Counted from the stretch's first letter, positions 41,733-50,260 are shown. The stretch is 64,000 nt of DNA from Planctomycetota bacterium (GCA_028280485.1 JANQLS010000090.1:1-64000), one strand, 5' to 3'. Numbers and translations: made by a program. Notes: generated by a model from the letters alone, not told the origin.

Positions 41733-41843
41733 AGGGCTGATGAAAACCCTAAATTCATAACCGTTTTTAAGTCAGTTATTTCACGATAAATTAGAAAATT
41801 CTGCTGGGATTTTTGCTCAAGTTTCCTGTTCTAATATTTTAAC

Positions 41844-42233
41844 TTAACGGTAAACCCACCACTCAATAAGTAGAAATAGAAGTGCAATAAGAGAAGCCCA
41901 GATCCACCAAAATTGAATAGCAACTTGGGCGATACAGAGATACAGCATCGATTTTTTTCGTGTTCGCATATGACAAATCATCCCCGATGATAATCCAATC
42001 GCTGCGATTATCATGGCGAGGATTATTCCAATTGCATAGCCGTCTTTTGGATGATAGCGAGGGTCTTCAATTTGAACGTTTAATATTGCCAAAAAAATAA
42101 TAGTTCCATGAGTAAATATTCCGAAAGCTAACGAGGCAATGCTAACCCAAAAAGGAATCGTTATATTTCTGGGAATGCGGTGATCTGTTTCAATCGGTGG
42201 GATTGAATTATAGTCTTCTGGTGGTTCCGTCAT
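41844..42233 (-). CDS. small three-helix membrane protein, array member 2
   Basis: 129 aa. Helices at about 25-50 (FWVSIASLAFGIFTHGTIIF), 64-85 (YAIGIILAMIIAAIGLSSGM) and 95-120 (SMLYLCIAQVAIQFWWIWAS). Shares the IPFWVS entry to helix 1 with the array. The soluble N-terminus is short and acidic. Head of a run of six closely spaced minus-strand genes read from 44.3 kb down to here. No recognised family. Confidence 0.7.
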   Translation of the reverse strand: MTEPPEDYNSIPPIETDHRIPRNITIPFWVSIASLAFGIFTHGTIIFLAILNVQIEDPRYHPKDGYAIGIILAMIIAAIGLSSGMICHMRTRKKSMLYLCIAQVAIQFWWIWASLIALLFLLIEWWVYR

Positions 42234-42274
42234 TAACCGAAAAAATTCACTCGCTGTTTGCCACTTAATTCATT

Positions 42275-42628
42275 TTATAAGTTCCCCATAGCGTAAAGAA
42301 TCGATAATGGGAATCCAACAACAAATAGATTTCCAAACCAAATTAGGAAGCCTTTTAAATCGCCTGCTCTAACCCAATAGATCGTGCTGGATATAAAGCC
42401 GACCAAGGTGATTACTGAGATGATCATCAATCCATAAACGTAAGCTGCTATGGCATCCCAGCCCTTAATAATTCCAGTGGAAATAGTGACTACCAACAAA
42501 ATTTCCAAGAATAGATTCAGGCCGATGGCAACGATGGTAATCCAAAACGATTTTGGGGCGTGGAAGGACTCTTTCTTTGGTAGTTCATTGATGATCGGAG
42601 TGGGAGAGTTGTAGTCGCTGGTGTTCAT
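42275..42628 (-). CDS. small three-helix membrane protein, array member 3
   Basis: 117 aa, with SFWITIVAIGLNLFLEILLV as helix 1, AAYVYGLMIISVITLVGFIS as helix 2 and GFLIWFGNLFVVGFPLSILY as helix 3. A charged WVRAGDLK loop precedes helix 3, matching the array pattern. Its start lies 12 nt from the stop of the preceding member, so they are probably co-transcribed. Function unknown. Confidence 0.7.
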   Translation of the reverse strand: MNTSDYNSPTPIINELPKKESFHAPKSFWITIVAIGLNLFLEILLVVTISTGIIKGWDAIAAYVYGLMIISVITLVGFISSTIYWVRAGDLKGFLIWFGNLFVVGFPLSILYAMGNL

Positions 42629-42640
42629 GGTCTACTACTT

Positions 42641-43003
42641 TCAAATAGAACTCAGGCCAAGAGAGACGATCGTGACGAAAGCAGGCACGACCATACTTAA
42701 GATAAATACAAAGCCACTGGTGAGAGAGCGCGATTTTATTAAGAAAATAAAACTTGTGATGAAGCCTATGATTGCTGAGCCCAGGGCTGCAAAGAGGAAA
42801 AAGGGAAGCCCAAAAGTGCTCACTACTAATAAGACCATTGAGCTTTGACTGAATATCATTGCGACCAATAGGAAGGCCAGGATCAGAAAGTTCAAGAAGA
42901 TCGCCCAAAGGGATTGAGCTAAGTACTTTCCGTACTTTGAATCTGACTTCGGGATGCATCCGCTGAGAATTTCAGTGATTGAAAGACGATCTTGATTCTT
43001 CAT
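42641..43003 (-). CDS. small three-helix membrane protein, array member 4
   Basis: The ORF opens at 43015 with TTG; the ATG at 43003 (MKNQDRLSITEIL) has GAG seven bases upstream and is preferred. Helices: SLWAIFLNFLILAFLLVAMI, PFFLFAALGSAIIGFITSFI, SGFVFILSMVVPAFVTIVSL, with an IKSRSLTSG loop before the third. The MVVPAF motif resembles the APAIPF motif of the next members. Function unknown. Confidence 0.68.
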   Translation of the reverse strand: MKNQDRLSITEILSGCIPKSDSKYGKYLAQSLWAIFLNFLILAFLLVAMIFSQSSMVLLVVSTFGLPFFLFAALGSAIIGFITSFIFLIKSRSLTSGFVFILSMVVPAFVTIVSLGLSSI

Positions 43004-43063
43004 TGATAATCTCAATTCTTTTAAACTTAAAATTGCAGTTAATGTCGAGAGTTCTACGCATCT

Positions 43064-43477
43064 TTAAAAATTCTGTATGATAAACGGAATTGCGGGGGCG
43101 AGGAAATTTAGAGCGAATACTGCGTAGCCCAAGGCGGACTCACGCAGGGCTTGAAACATTGCACTGGCGAGAAATCCCAAACCTGTAATTGCGGCCAAAG
43201 GTAAGTACATACGAAAATAATTGATTAATACCTCAACTGATTGAAATAGATTTGCATTCTTCCAATCAGAGATGAAGTTATGTGATAAAGAGCTTGAGAA
43301 AACAAAGCTCTCAACACAGAAGGCGATTGCAATAAAAAGATAGATGCCGGCGAAGAAGTCAGTTCTAAGATTTGTTTTCCTCTCACTGCTAAGTGAATCG
43401 GATAAGAGCTTGCTCCTTTTTAAGCGTAGTTGTTCTCTTTGATTTGCTAAGGCTGAGATTGCTTTCATGTTTTGCAT
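43064..43477 (-). CDS. small three-helix membrane protein, array member 5
   Basis: ATG at 43477 (MQNMKAISALANQ) has GGAG six bases upstream and is preferred over the upstream ATG at 43489. A basic N-terminus (QREQLRLKRSKLL) precedes helix 1 (FFAGIYLFIAIAFCVESFVF); helix 2 is LPLAAITGLGFLASAMFQAL and helix 3 YAVFALNFLAPAIPFIIQ, separated by RESALG. The NFLAPAIPF ending is shared with members 6 and 7. Function unknown. Confidence 0.68.
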   Translation of the reverse strand: MQNMKAISALANQREQLRLKRSKLLSDSLSSERKTNLRTDFFAGIYLFIAIAFCVESFVFSSSLSHNFISDWKNANLFQSVEVLINYFRMYLPLAAITGLGFLASAMFQALRESALGYAVFALNFLAPAIPFIIQNF

Positions 43478-43510
43478 TTGAGACTCCATTCATTCGAAAA
43501 TCTTGAGCGA

Positions 43511-43924
43511 TCAGAAATACTTGATGGCGACGAAGGGAAGAAAAGGCGCGATTGTATTCAAGGTGAGAGCGATTCCTCCCAGCAATGATCCCTTTCTGGC
43601 TAAGGTGAACGCGCTAATGACGACGCCGATTCCAGTCAATAGCCCCACTCCAATCAAGCCAATGCCGCCCCAGATCATGAGCGCAAGGTAACCGTAGCTA
43701 GAAGTAGCTTCCCACTCGTCCAAGAATTTCATAAGTAAAAAACTGGTACAAGCCAAGTTGAAAAAGAAGTAGAGCGTTGCTGGAGTCAAAAATGCGATAT
43801 CGGCGATTTTGGACTCTTTAGGCTCTTTGATATTCCTTGGAATAATGCTGTGCTCTGCTAATTCATTCATGGTTTGTTCTTTTTTTTCTGAGTTGAGTTT
43901 TTTTATTAAATCGAAGAGCTTCAT
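43511..43924 (-). CDS. small three-helix membrane protein, array member 6
   Basis: 137 aa; GAGG precedes the ATG. Hydrophobic segments AFLTPATLYFFFNLACTSFL, LALMIWGGIGLIGVGLLTGI and GGIALTLNTIAPFLPFVAI, with an ARKGSLLGG loop. The first 45 residues are charged and probably cytoplasmic. Its start is 9 nt after the stop of member 7, a tight operon spacing. Function unknown. Confidence 0.7.
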   Translation of the reverse strand: MKLFDLIKKLNSEKKEQTMNELAEHSIIPRNIKEPKESKIADIAFLTPATLYFFFNLACTSFLLMKFLDEWEATSSYGYLALMIWGGIGLIGVGLLTGIGVVISAFTLARKGSLLGGIALTLNTIAPFLPFVAIKYF

Positions 43925-43933
43925 TTTTTTACC

Positions 43934-44290
43934 TCAGGCGAATTGGAGGTAGAGGGGAATCGCGGGAGTGGCTATGTTAAAGATCACACCGAGGATCCCC
44001 TTAAAGGTGCCTGAGCCTGCGCTTTCCCTAGTCGCCGTTATCATTCCCCAGCACATAATTCCGACAATCGGAATGAGTAAGAAGGCGTGATAGAGCATTA
44101 CCCAAAGTATTTCGATTCCCCATGCAGCGTCTGCTCTCGCGTTGAAGTTTAGAATCAACAACCAGCTGAAAACCATATTCATCCCGCCGATCATCATGCC
44201 GGGAATCATTGCGCTGAGGGCAGCAGCTTCAGCTTCTTGCTTAGCTCCGTTTAAGTATTCAGTTCTTTCGTTATTAGCGATTTTGTTCAT
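43934..44290 (-). CDS. small three-helix membrane protein, array member 7
   Basis: The ORF opens at 44353; ATG at 44290 (MNKIANNERTEYLNGAK) has GGAGAG upstream and is preferred. Helices: MIPGMMIGGMNMVFSWLLIL, YHAFLLIPIVGIMCWGMITA and GILGVIFNIATPAIPLYLQ, with TRESAGSG as the loop. First gene of the minus-strand run 44.3-41.8 kb. The REP-like mosaic lies directly upstream. Function unknown. Confidence 0.68.
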   Translation of the reverse strand: MNKIANNERTEYLNGAKQEAEAAALSAMIPGMMIGGMNMVFSWLLILNFNARADAAWGIEILWVMLYHAFLLIPIVGIMCWGMITATRESAGSGTFKGILGVIFNIATPAIPLYLQFA

Positions 44291-44353
44291 GACGACTCTC
44301 CATTCATTCAAGGTTTTTAGGACAGCGATCTCTAAAAGCAAGGTAGGTGCCAA

Positions 44354-45005
44354 ATGAAGAACGTTTTCTTAAGTGATTATAAATTAATGGGATATGATTG
44401 GTTTGTTGAGGGCCGGTTGATGCTGAGATTTAGCGATGTACAAATGGTGTTTGCAGATGTGCAAAGGATGAGGGGGCTATAGAATCGTATTTCAGCTTAT
44501 AGGATCCGTCCATCGAATGATGCATTGGGTGTAGCAAAAGGGTCGAATCAAATTAAAAATTCCCTTAGTAAGCCCGGAGCGTAAGCGACGGGATCTCTTC
44601 TTAGAACTCTCTCTATAAATTTATCCCTGAGAGCTTTGCCCTTTTTCGTCTTAATCTAATTTATAGTTTACCCCGTGTCCCGTCGCTTACGCTCCGAGGC
44701 TGTGAGTTTTTAGGACTTCCAACTTAACTAGCCCGAAGCGCTAGCGAGGGAAGTACCCCTCGCTAGCGCTTCGGGCTAGTTAAGACCGTATTTCTACTAT
44801 TTTGGAATCCGGCTCTAACTAAGCTTGATAAATATTCACAGCCTCTCCGGGCTTACTAAGGCCTAAGTTCGTAATAATCGATAAGTCAGGGGTGAGAGGG
44901 TGAGGTGCGAATGGTTATCAGTAAGAAGATATCGTTCAATGTTCACCCATCTAAATTCTTACGAATTCGGCTACGAATCAAAACGGAATTTGGGTTGGTA
45001 ATAAA
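44354..45005. repeat. nested REP-like palindrome mosaic
   Basis: A perfect 28-bp inverted repeat with a 6-nt loop occupies 44723-44784 (core GCCCGAAGCGCTAGCGAGGG). It is flanked by GAGGCTGTGA / TCACAGCCTC (44696 / 44836), by CCTTAGTAAGCCCGGAG / CTCCGGGCTTACTAAGG (44563 / 44845), and by GTAAGCGACGGGA / TCCCGTCGCTTAC (44581 / 44679). The nesting looks like one REP-like element inserted into another. No gene is visible. Confidence 0.8.
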
Positions 45006-47648
45006 TCAGCAATAACTCTCAATCTCTTGTGAATCTAAAAAGCTCACACAATTTTCAAATTCTTCATTCATAGCTTCCAGAACGTTTCTAGCAAATTCAA
45101 AGTCATTCGTGTTTTTGACTTCTTCTAAGGTACTGGCTAACTCGGCCAATCGTTCGGCAGAAACCGTTGAAGCTGAGCCTTTAAGTGAATGAGCTAATCG
45201 TGAAGATTGAGCACTATCTTGAGCTGAGATTGCTTGATCTAATTCGATTAAAGTGGTCTTTGAATTTTTCTGGAATACCTCGAGAACTTGTGAGGCTGTT
45301 GACACTTGACCCATGCATCGTTGTAAGAGATTAGAAATCATCACTGGGCAAGAAGTATCCTCTCCTTGAGTGAGCTCTTCGATGGTATCCAACAAATCTT
45401 TGGGATCGACGGGTTTAGACATAAAAGCGTCGGCCCCGATTTTGATACACGCTTCTTTGTCAGATTCAAAGGCGTTGGCCGTCAACATAATGATGGGCAC
45501 ATGAGCTTCCGTTTTTTCTTCGTGCTCCCGAATGCGCTGGATGGCTTCCATTCCATCCATGACGGGCATTCTCATATCCATCAAGATGGCGTCGCAGGTT
45601 CCTCGTCCATAGGATTCAACGGCAGCCTTCCCGTTATCTACTATCTCATAGGAATAGCCGACTGATTGAAGGATATCACCCACAACGATCTGATTGACCT
45701 CATTGTCTTCAGCAACCAGGATATGTTTGTTTACGGGTTTTTTGTCGGCAGGAATAATGGGATCGATCATTACTACTTCATGGGTTGTCTCTTCTCCGTT
45801 GAGTGCTGAAATAATGGTGTCGAAGAGTTCTGAAGGAAAGATGGGTTTACGAACGGTGTACTTGAATTCAGGTTCTGATTCTTTGTCAAAGGCGGTGATA
45901 CCAATCGTTTTGTGTTTGAAAGCAGAAGCTGAGTTGAGAGTGTCCTTATTATCCATGTCGACGAGGATAAATTTAACTTGATCCGTTTCATCGATGAATT
46001 CTTGAGTTCCTGGTTGATGAAGCAATGGAACGGGCTTCATTTTCCAAGCATCCACCAGCTCAGTCAGAAATTTACCTTGTTGTAGGTCATCACTCAAAAT
46101 GGCAATGGGAAGGTTGATGAGCTGCTGGTATTGAGTTTTGGCGGGTCGATCAACTTGTTCACTGTCGCGTTGAATTTTGATGTTGAACTTAAATGTTGAA
46201 CCCTGGCCTGGCTTACTTGAAGCGGAGATTTCTCCGTCCAGCAAATTCACGAGATGCTTACAGATCGCTAAACCCAATCCGGTTCCACTTAATTTTTCCG
46301 GAGTGAGGGCTTCGACCTGAGTAAAGGCATCAAAGAGGGAGTCTATTTCATCTTTGGGAATTCCAATTCCAGTATCCGAGACTTCGAACAGAATATTCTC
46401 GTATCCGTCTTCAGTCAGTTTGAATTGGGCATCACGAGAAACCTTGATCGATACGCTTCCTTGATGAGTGTATTTGATCGCGTTATGAATGAGGTTTACG
46501 ATGACTCGACGAAGTTTATGAGAATCTCCATAGAATGTCGCTTGTAAGCTAGGGTCTATAAAACAGAGTAAGTTGAGTCCTTTAGAGCGCGCTTCCTGGA
46601 AGAGAGTTTCGATGACTTCTTCAACTAGCTTGGAAAGAGAGAAAGACGCACGATCGAGCCCCATCTTTCCGGCTTCAATTTTTGAGAAGTCTAAAATATC
46701 GTTGATCAGTTTAATCAGTGATTCTGCCGACCGAACGGCGATGTCGACTTGTCGAGATTGTTTGGCTTGAAGCGATGAATTCTTAAGTAACCGAAGCATG
46801 CCCAGCACGCCGTTCATCGGAGTACGGATCTCGTGGCTCATTCGAGCTAGGAAATCACTTTTTGCTCGATTGGCTTCTTCGGCGGTGGCTTTAGCTTCTT
46901 TGAGTTCCTCAGCATATCGCTGGCTTGTTTCTTCGTGTTCTCGTCGTAGGGTGATATCTTCGGCCAAACCTACGAGACGAACCGGCTTTCCAGCGGAGTC
47001 GTAAATGGGTGAACCGCGATCGTGGATCCAGCGGATCGATCCATCGGGTTGTCGAATACGATAGATCTCATCGTATTCACCATTTTCTAACATCTTGAAG
47101 AAAGACTTTTCAGTTCTCTCTTGATCGTCAGGATGAACGGCGCGGGACCACTCCAGGGGATCTTTAAATAATGATTCTCGGGTTCGTTTCCAGACCGTTT
47201 CGTAGGCTGGGCTGATGTACATCAAACTGAAGTCTTTAGCACTGATCACCCAAAAAACAACGGGAGCCTTATCTACGGATTCAATGAGCCAGCGTTCACG
47301 GTCCGAAAGCTGAACGACCTGAGTTTTTAACTGGGATAAAAAGTACCAAACTCCCACTGTCAAAACCGCTAGCGTTATTTCTTCAACGATCATGTAAGTG
47401 GAAATTTCTTTGTTCGCAAAGCTAGAGCCAATGGCAATCAGCGACAAAAAGATGAAGAACTTGCCCAGCTGAACTTGAGCGGCACTCACTGCAGCAGCAA
47501 TATAGAGAGCCCCTACGATGATGGGAGTACCAAATAACCAATCAGTAATTCCTGCACTCACCAAGCAAAACATAGTGGTGAAGTTTAGAAAGGTTTCTTT
47601 CCAAATGATAGATTTTGAATCTTTTGAAGTTGCCATAGTAGGATTCAA
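45006..47648 (-). CDS. hybrid sensor histidine kinase with receiver and Hpt domains (BarA-like layout)
   Basis: 880 aa. Four or five N-terminal membrane helices (25-110), then PAS (residues about 120-230, DGSIRWIHDRGSPIYD), a coiled linker, HisKA with phospho-acceptor His272 in SHEIRTPMNGVLGM, and HATPase (NLIHNAIKYTHQG, DTGIGIPKDE, GTGLGLAICKHL). Next is a receiver-like domain lacking the usual phospho-Asp context (VKFILVDMDNKD), then an intact receiver (ILVAEDNEVNQIVV, AILMDMRMPVMDGM, the SKPVD lysine) and a C-terminal Hpt (AHSLKGSASTVSA). It is a multistep phosphorelay sensor; the partner regulator is not in the window. It lies within the small membrane protein array, which makes those proteins candidate partners or targets. 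Confidence 0.92.
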   Translation of the reverse strand: MNPTMATSKDSKSIIWKETFLNFTTMFCLVSAGITDWLFGTPIIVGALYIAAAVSAAQVQLGKFFIFLSLIAIGSSFANKEISTYMIVEEITLAVLTVGVWYFLSQLKTQVVQLSDRERWLIESVDKAPVVFWVISAKDFSLMYISPAYETVWKRTRESLFKDPLEWSRAVHPDDQERTEKSFFKMLENGEYDEIYRIRQPDGSIRWIHDRGSPIYDSAGKPVRLVGLAEDITLRREHEETSQRYAEELKEAKATAEEANRAKSDFLARMSHEIRTPMNGVLGMLRLLKNSSLQAKQSRQVDIAVRSAESLIKLINDILDFSKIEAGKMGLDRASFSLSKLVEEVIETLFQEARSKGLNLLCFIDPSLQATFYGDSHKLRRVIVNLIHNAIKYTHQGSVSIKVSRDAQFKLTEDGYENILFEVSDTGIGIPKDEIDSLFDAFTQVEALTPEKLSGTGLGLAICKHLVNLLDGEISASSKPGQGSTFKFNIKIQRDSEQVDRPAKTQYQQLINLPIAILSDDLQQGKFLTELVDAWKMKPVPLLHQPGTQEFIDETDQVKFILVDMDNKDTLNSASAFKHKTIGITAFDKESEPEFKYTVRKPIFPSELFDTIISALNGEETTHEVVMIDPIIPADKKPVNKHILVAEDNEVNQIVVGDILQSVGYSYEIVDNGKAAVESYGRGTCDAILMDMRMPVMDGMEAIQRIREHEEKTEAHVPIIMLTANAFESDKEACIKIGADAFMSKPVDPKDLLDTIEELTQGEDTSCPVMISNLLQRCMGQVSTASQVLEVFQKNSKTTLIELDQAISAQDSAQSSRLAHSLKGSASTVSAERLAELASTLEEVKNTNDFEFARNVLEAMNEEFENCVSFLDSQEIESYC

Positions 47649-47978
47649 CTAAAAGCTTTAGTTGATGTTGTTGAAAAGCACTTCACTAACATCAAGAACA
47701 GATAGAAATGGATAAGTATTTAGATGACGCTCCCGAGAGAGGAATCAAACGGGGGGCGGTTCTATTTATTAAAGCCGTTTTTATAATCTCAAATCGGCCT
47801 CTCCGATACTCAATTCAATTGAGCCAAGCCCTCAAATTGTCACGAGTTAGAGATGCTAGAGTTATCGACATTTTTGGGGTAATTCTTCAAGTAAGCTGAT
47901 GTTCTTTAAGTCTGATAATGGGTCGAGAAGAAATATGGGTTTTGATCAGGATACTTAGTTAATAAAAGGCTATCAGGG
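47649..47978. other. gene-free stretch upstream of the histidine kinase gene
   Basis: About 330 nt. The 63-aa plus-strand ORF at 47708 has no ribosome-binding site or family likeness and is not supported. No repeats seen. Confidence 0.5.
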
Positions 47979-48332
47979 CTATAGCATCGAAAGTAGAACA
48001 GCCCAAACACATACCGATATATTTGCGATAAACAAAATCCAAGAAGCTTTTCTTTTGCACTCAAACCAAGCTCGAACTGCGGCGGTCATGCCTGCGATTC
48101 CGATAATTGGCATGCATAAGAAGCCATAAAAAACTAGGTGATCTAATATTGGAATTAAAGATCCCATAAATTTCTCAAATTCAGGATAGTAATTGAGGGC
48201 GATGCAGAAGGATAGGAATAATAAGTTCACAAAAAAAGCGATGCCTGAAGCCCAAAAGCTAATTGAAAGAGTTCGGCTGTCACTCCTAAGAATCTCGGTA
48301 TCAATTGGGAGAAGGCTGTTCTTTCTTTGCAT
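47979..48332 (-). CDS. small three-helix membrane protein, array member 8
   Basis: 117 aa. The N-terminus LLPIDTEILRS and the helix-1 entry LSISFWASGIAFFVNLL match members 9-11, showing recent tandem duplication. Helix 2 is LVFYGFLCMPIIGIAGMTAA; a WFECKRKAS loop precedes helix 3 (WILFIANISVCVWAVLLSML). Function unknown. Confidence 0.7.
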   Translation of the reverse strand: MQRKNSLLPIDTEILRSDSRTLSISFWASGIAFFVNLLFLSFCIALNYYPEFEKFMGSLIPILDHLVFYGFLCMPIIGIAGMTAAVRAWFECKRKASWILFIANISVCVWAVLLSML

Positions 48333-48432
48333 TAACTCTTAATTCATTATGCCTTGTCGGGTTTAGGTTGAAGGGTCGCCTTCCACTCTAAGGTGCTTTC
48401 CTGGACATTGAAATCAGGAAAGTCATATGATT

Positions 48433-48786
48433 TCACGCAAGGTAGGCTAAGAGTACCCAGATAACTGTGAGTAAATTTAGACCCATTACAAGGAGGGCCA
48501 TTCTCTTTCCAGACCCGGTCCAAGCCAAGATCCCCATATAAAATCCGAAAACCCCGACCACTGACATAAATAAATATCCTACCAACTCGGTAGGATTAAG
48601 AAGTGTAAATAGGGATTTAATTGAATCCAGACTATCGGGAAAGTGGTCAGAAAAAAAACTAAGCGACTGAACGATTACGCTACCTAAAAGGGTGATGACT
48701 GAAAGCCAAAAAGTCGGTGGATAAGGCTGGCCGGTACTCTTGAGAACCTCTGGATCAATCGGATGTTGATTGTTCTTACTTTGCAT
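48433..48786 (-). CDS. small three-helix membrane protein, array member 9
   Basis: 117 aa. N-terminal HPIDPEVLKSTGQPYP followed by FWLSVITLLGSVIVQSLSFF; helix 2 LVGYLFMSVVGVFGFYMGIL; loop TGSGKR; helix 3 ALLVMGLNLLTVIWVLLAYL. The PIDPEVLKS and QSLSxx motifs are nearly identical to member 10. Separated from its neighbours by about 80-100 nt. Confidence 0.72.
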   Translation of the reverse strand: MQSKNNQHPIDPEVLKSTGQPYPPTFWLSVITLLGSVIVQSLSFFSDHFPDSLDSIKSLFTLLNPTELVGYLFMSVVGVFGFYMGILAWTGSGKRMALLVMGLNLLTVIWVLLAYLA

Positions 48787-48868
48787 CGGTTCTTAAACCT
48801 AGTTGAAATTAACGCAACAAAGAGTCTTCTAAGCGAAGTTAGTAACGTAGGCGTTTTTTAATCCATAG

Positions 48869-49237
48869 TTATCCAATTAGACTCATTGCAGCTAAGACTA
48901 GGAGTACCCAGCCTACCGAAAGTGGATTTAAAATTATTAGGGCTAAAGCCGTTTTCTTCCCACATTCTACCCATGCTTTTGTACCAGTATAAAAACCAAC
49001 AACTCCAATTACTGTTAAATTCAGAAATCCAAGCATCCAAGTAGGATCGAAATAAACGAGGAGGAATTCAATCGAACCAAAAATATCAGGAGAGTTATAA
49101 GCAATGTAGCAAAGGGATTGCCCTGAAATACTGATTAGAAAAGTCGCCATCGAAATCCAATAACTAATGGGAATAGGTTGCCCATCACTCTTAAGCACTT
49201 CTGGATCAATCGGAAGAGGATTTTCCTTATCTGGCAT
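48869..49237 (-). CDS. small three-helix membrane protein, array member 10
   Basis: 122 aa. LPIDPEVLKSDGQPIPISYW leads into helix 1 (ISMATFLISISGQSLCYIAY); helix 2 MLGFLNLTVIGVVGFYTGTK; loop VECGKKT; helix 3 ALALIILNPLSVGWVLLVLA. Closest relative by eye is member 9. Weak ribosome-binding site. Function unknown. Confidence 0.72.
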   Translation of the reverse strand: MPDKENPLPIDPEVLKSDGQPIPISYWISMATFLISISGQSLCYIAYNSPDIFGSIEFLLVYFDPTWMLGFLNLTVIGVVGFYTGTKAWVECGKKTALALIILNPLSVGWVLLVLAAMSLIG

Positions 49238-49313
49238 TGTTAACTAAAACGCTCAATTAAGTATGTTGCATTCTTGACAATAAAAACGCACCTTCCAATT
49301 TAAGTCATAATTA

Positions 49314-49712
49314 TCACAAATCGTATAAACCCAATCCCACAGTAAGCCCTAATACAAATTCCCATAAACCACGGATCAAACGGCTGAAAGTAAGTAAATT
49401 TAAGATAATTAGAACAATTGCTGCTTTCTTTTCGGAGTCTCTCCATGCTCTTATCCCAGAGTGAATCCCGAAGAATCCAAGGCCACTCAAGAACAGAACA
49501 CCTTCCATTTTCTGAGGGGTAAAAAACACGATAAAGAAATCAGAATTGAATGATTCATTGAGGCCTAGGGAATAATAACAATAACTCAGAGATTGACCTG
49601 CTGTGCTGATGATGAATGTAGCCAAAGAGATCCAAAAATGAATTGGAAAAGGTTTCAATTCACTCTTTAGCAAATCTGAAGAAATGGGAATTTGTTCTTC
49701 TAATTCTCGCAT
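49314..49712 (-). CDS. small three-helix membrane protein, array member 11
   Basis: The track ORF opens at 49859, inside the sufT-like gene and across its terminator; the Met at 49712 (MRELEEQIPISSDLL) restores the shared N-terminus and is preferred (132 aa). Helix 1 FPIHFWISLATFIISTAGQS, helix 2 VLFLSGLGFFGIHSGIRAW, loop RDSEKK, helix 3 AAIVLIILNLLTFSRLIRGL, with an extra C-terminal hydrophobic tail. Last member of the array next to the SUF operon. Confidence 0.7.
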   Translation of the reverse strand: MRELEEQIPISSDLLKSELKPFPIHFWISLATFIISTAGQSLSYCYYSLGLNESFNSDFFIVFFTPQKMEGVLFLSGLGFFGIHSGIRAWRDSEKKAAIVLIILNLLTFSRLIRGLWEFVLGLTVGLGLYDL

Positions 49713-49756
49713 GGATTCTTGAGTCGCTTGAAAATTTGTTGATGCACTTATCCCAT

Positions 49757-49793
49757 AAAAAAACGCCTTCCACTGGAAGGCGTTTTTAACTCT
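49757..49793 (-). terminator. terminator of the suf operon
   Basis: AACGCCTTCCA / TGGAAGGCGTT forms a stem with a short loop, and on the minus strand it runs into TTTTTTATG. It ends right after the last suf gene and before array member 11. Confidence 0.85.
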
Positions 49794-50260
49794 TAAAGCA
49801 TACCGGTTTGAAGTTTCGCAACTTCTGACATCATTCCGGGATTCCAGGGGGGATCCCAAACGAGTTCCACCTTCACTTTGGTGAGACCTGGTATGGAGGC
49901 GATCTTTGTTTCAACTTCACCTGGCAATGATCCCGCTACGGGGCAGGCCGGAGTGGTGAGGGTCATTCGAATGTAAGCTTCTCCCCGACGCTTGACCTTC
50001 ACATCGTAGATCATCCCCATTTCGTAGATGCTCGCGGGAATTTCGGGGTCATAAACCGATTGAAGTACGGCGACGATGTTCTTGTTCATCACTTCAGTGT
50101 CGATTCCCTCACCTTCAGGTAAATCATCTTCTTCATCCCAAACGAAGGCTTCAGCTTGCGCTGCTTCGGGTGTACCTTCAGCCGGGGGTTGAGGATTTGA
50201 AGTGACGGGAAGATCGGAGTTATCAGGAGTCGTGTTTTCGGTATCTTTGGGTTCTTCCAT
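49793..50260 (-). CDS. sufT: SufT/MIP18-like (DUF59) iron-sulfur assembly factor
   Basis: The track start at 50284 is TTG; the ATG at 50260 (MEEPKDTENTT) is preferred. A disordered acidic N-terminal extension of about 60 residues precedes the DUF59 domain: VLQSVYDPEIPASIYEMGMI, then MTLTTPACPVAGSLPGEVET with the conserved Cys, and VELVWDPPWNPGMMSE. SufT-like proteins help maturate Fe-S proteins. It is the last gene of the suf operon, 28 nt after sufS. Confidence 0.85.
   Translation of the reverse strand: MEEPKDTENTTPDNSDLPVTSNPQPPAEGTPEAAQAEAFVWDEEDDLPEGEGIDTEVMNKNIVAVLQSVYDPEIPASIYEMGMIYDVKVKRRGEAYIRMTLTTPACPVAGSLPGEVETKIASIPGLTKVKVELVWDPPWNPGMMSEVAKLQTGML

Noticed and set aside
42585-42959. 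124-aa minus-strand ORF
   Set aside because: Overlaps array member 4 in another frame; composition is not membrane-like and the start has no signal.
47708-47899. 63-aa plus-strand ORF upstream of the kinase
   Set aside because: No ribosome-binding site, no family likeness; probably chance.
40380-49860. Integron cassette array (small genes separated by palindromes)
   Set aside because: No integrase is seen, the intergenic gaps between small membrane genes lack attC-like folded sites, and the genes look like tandem paralogues.
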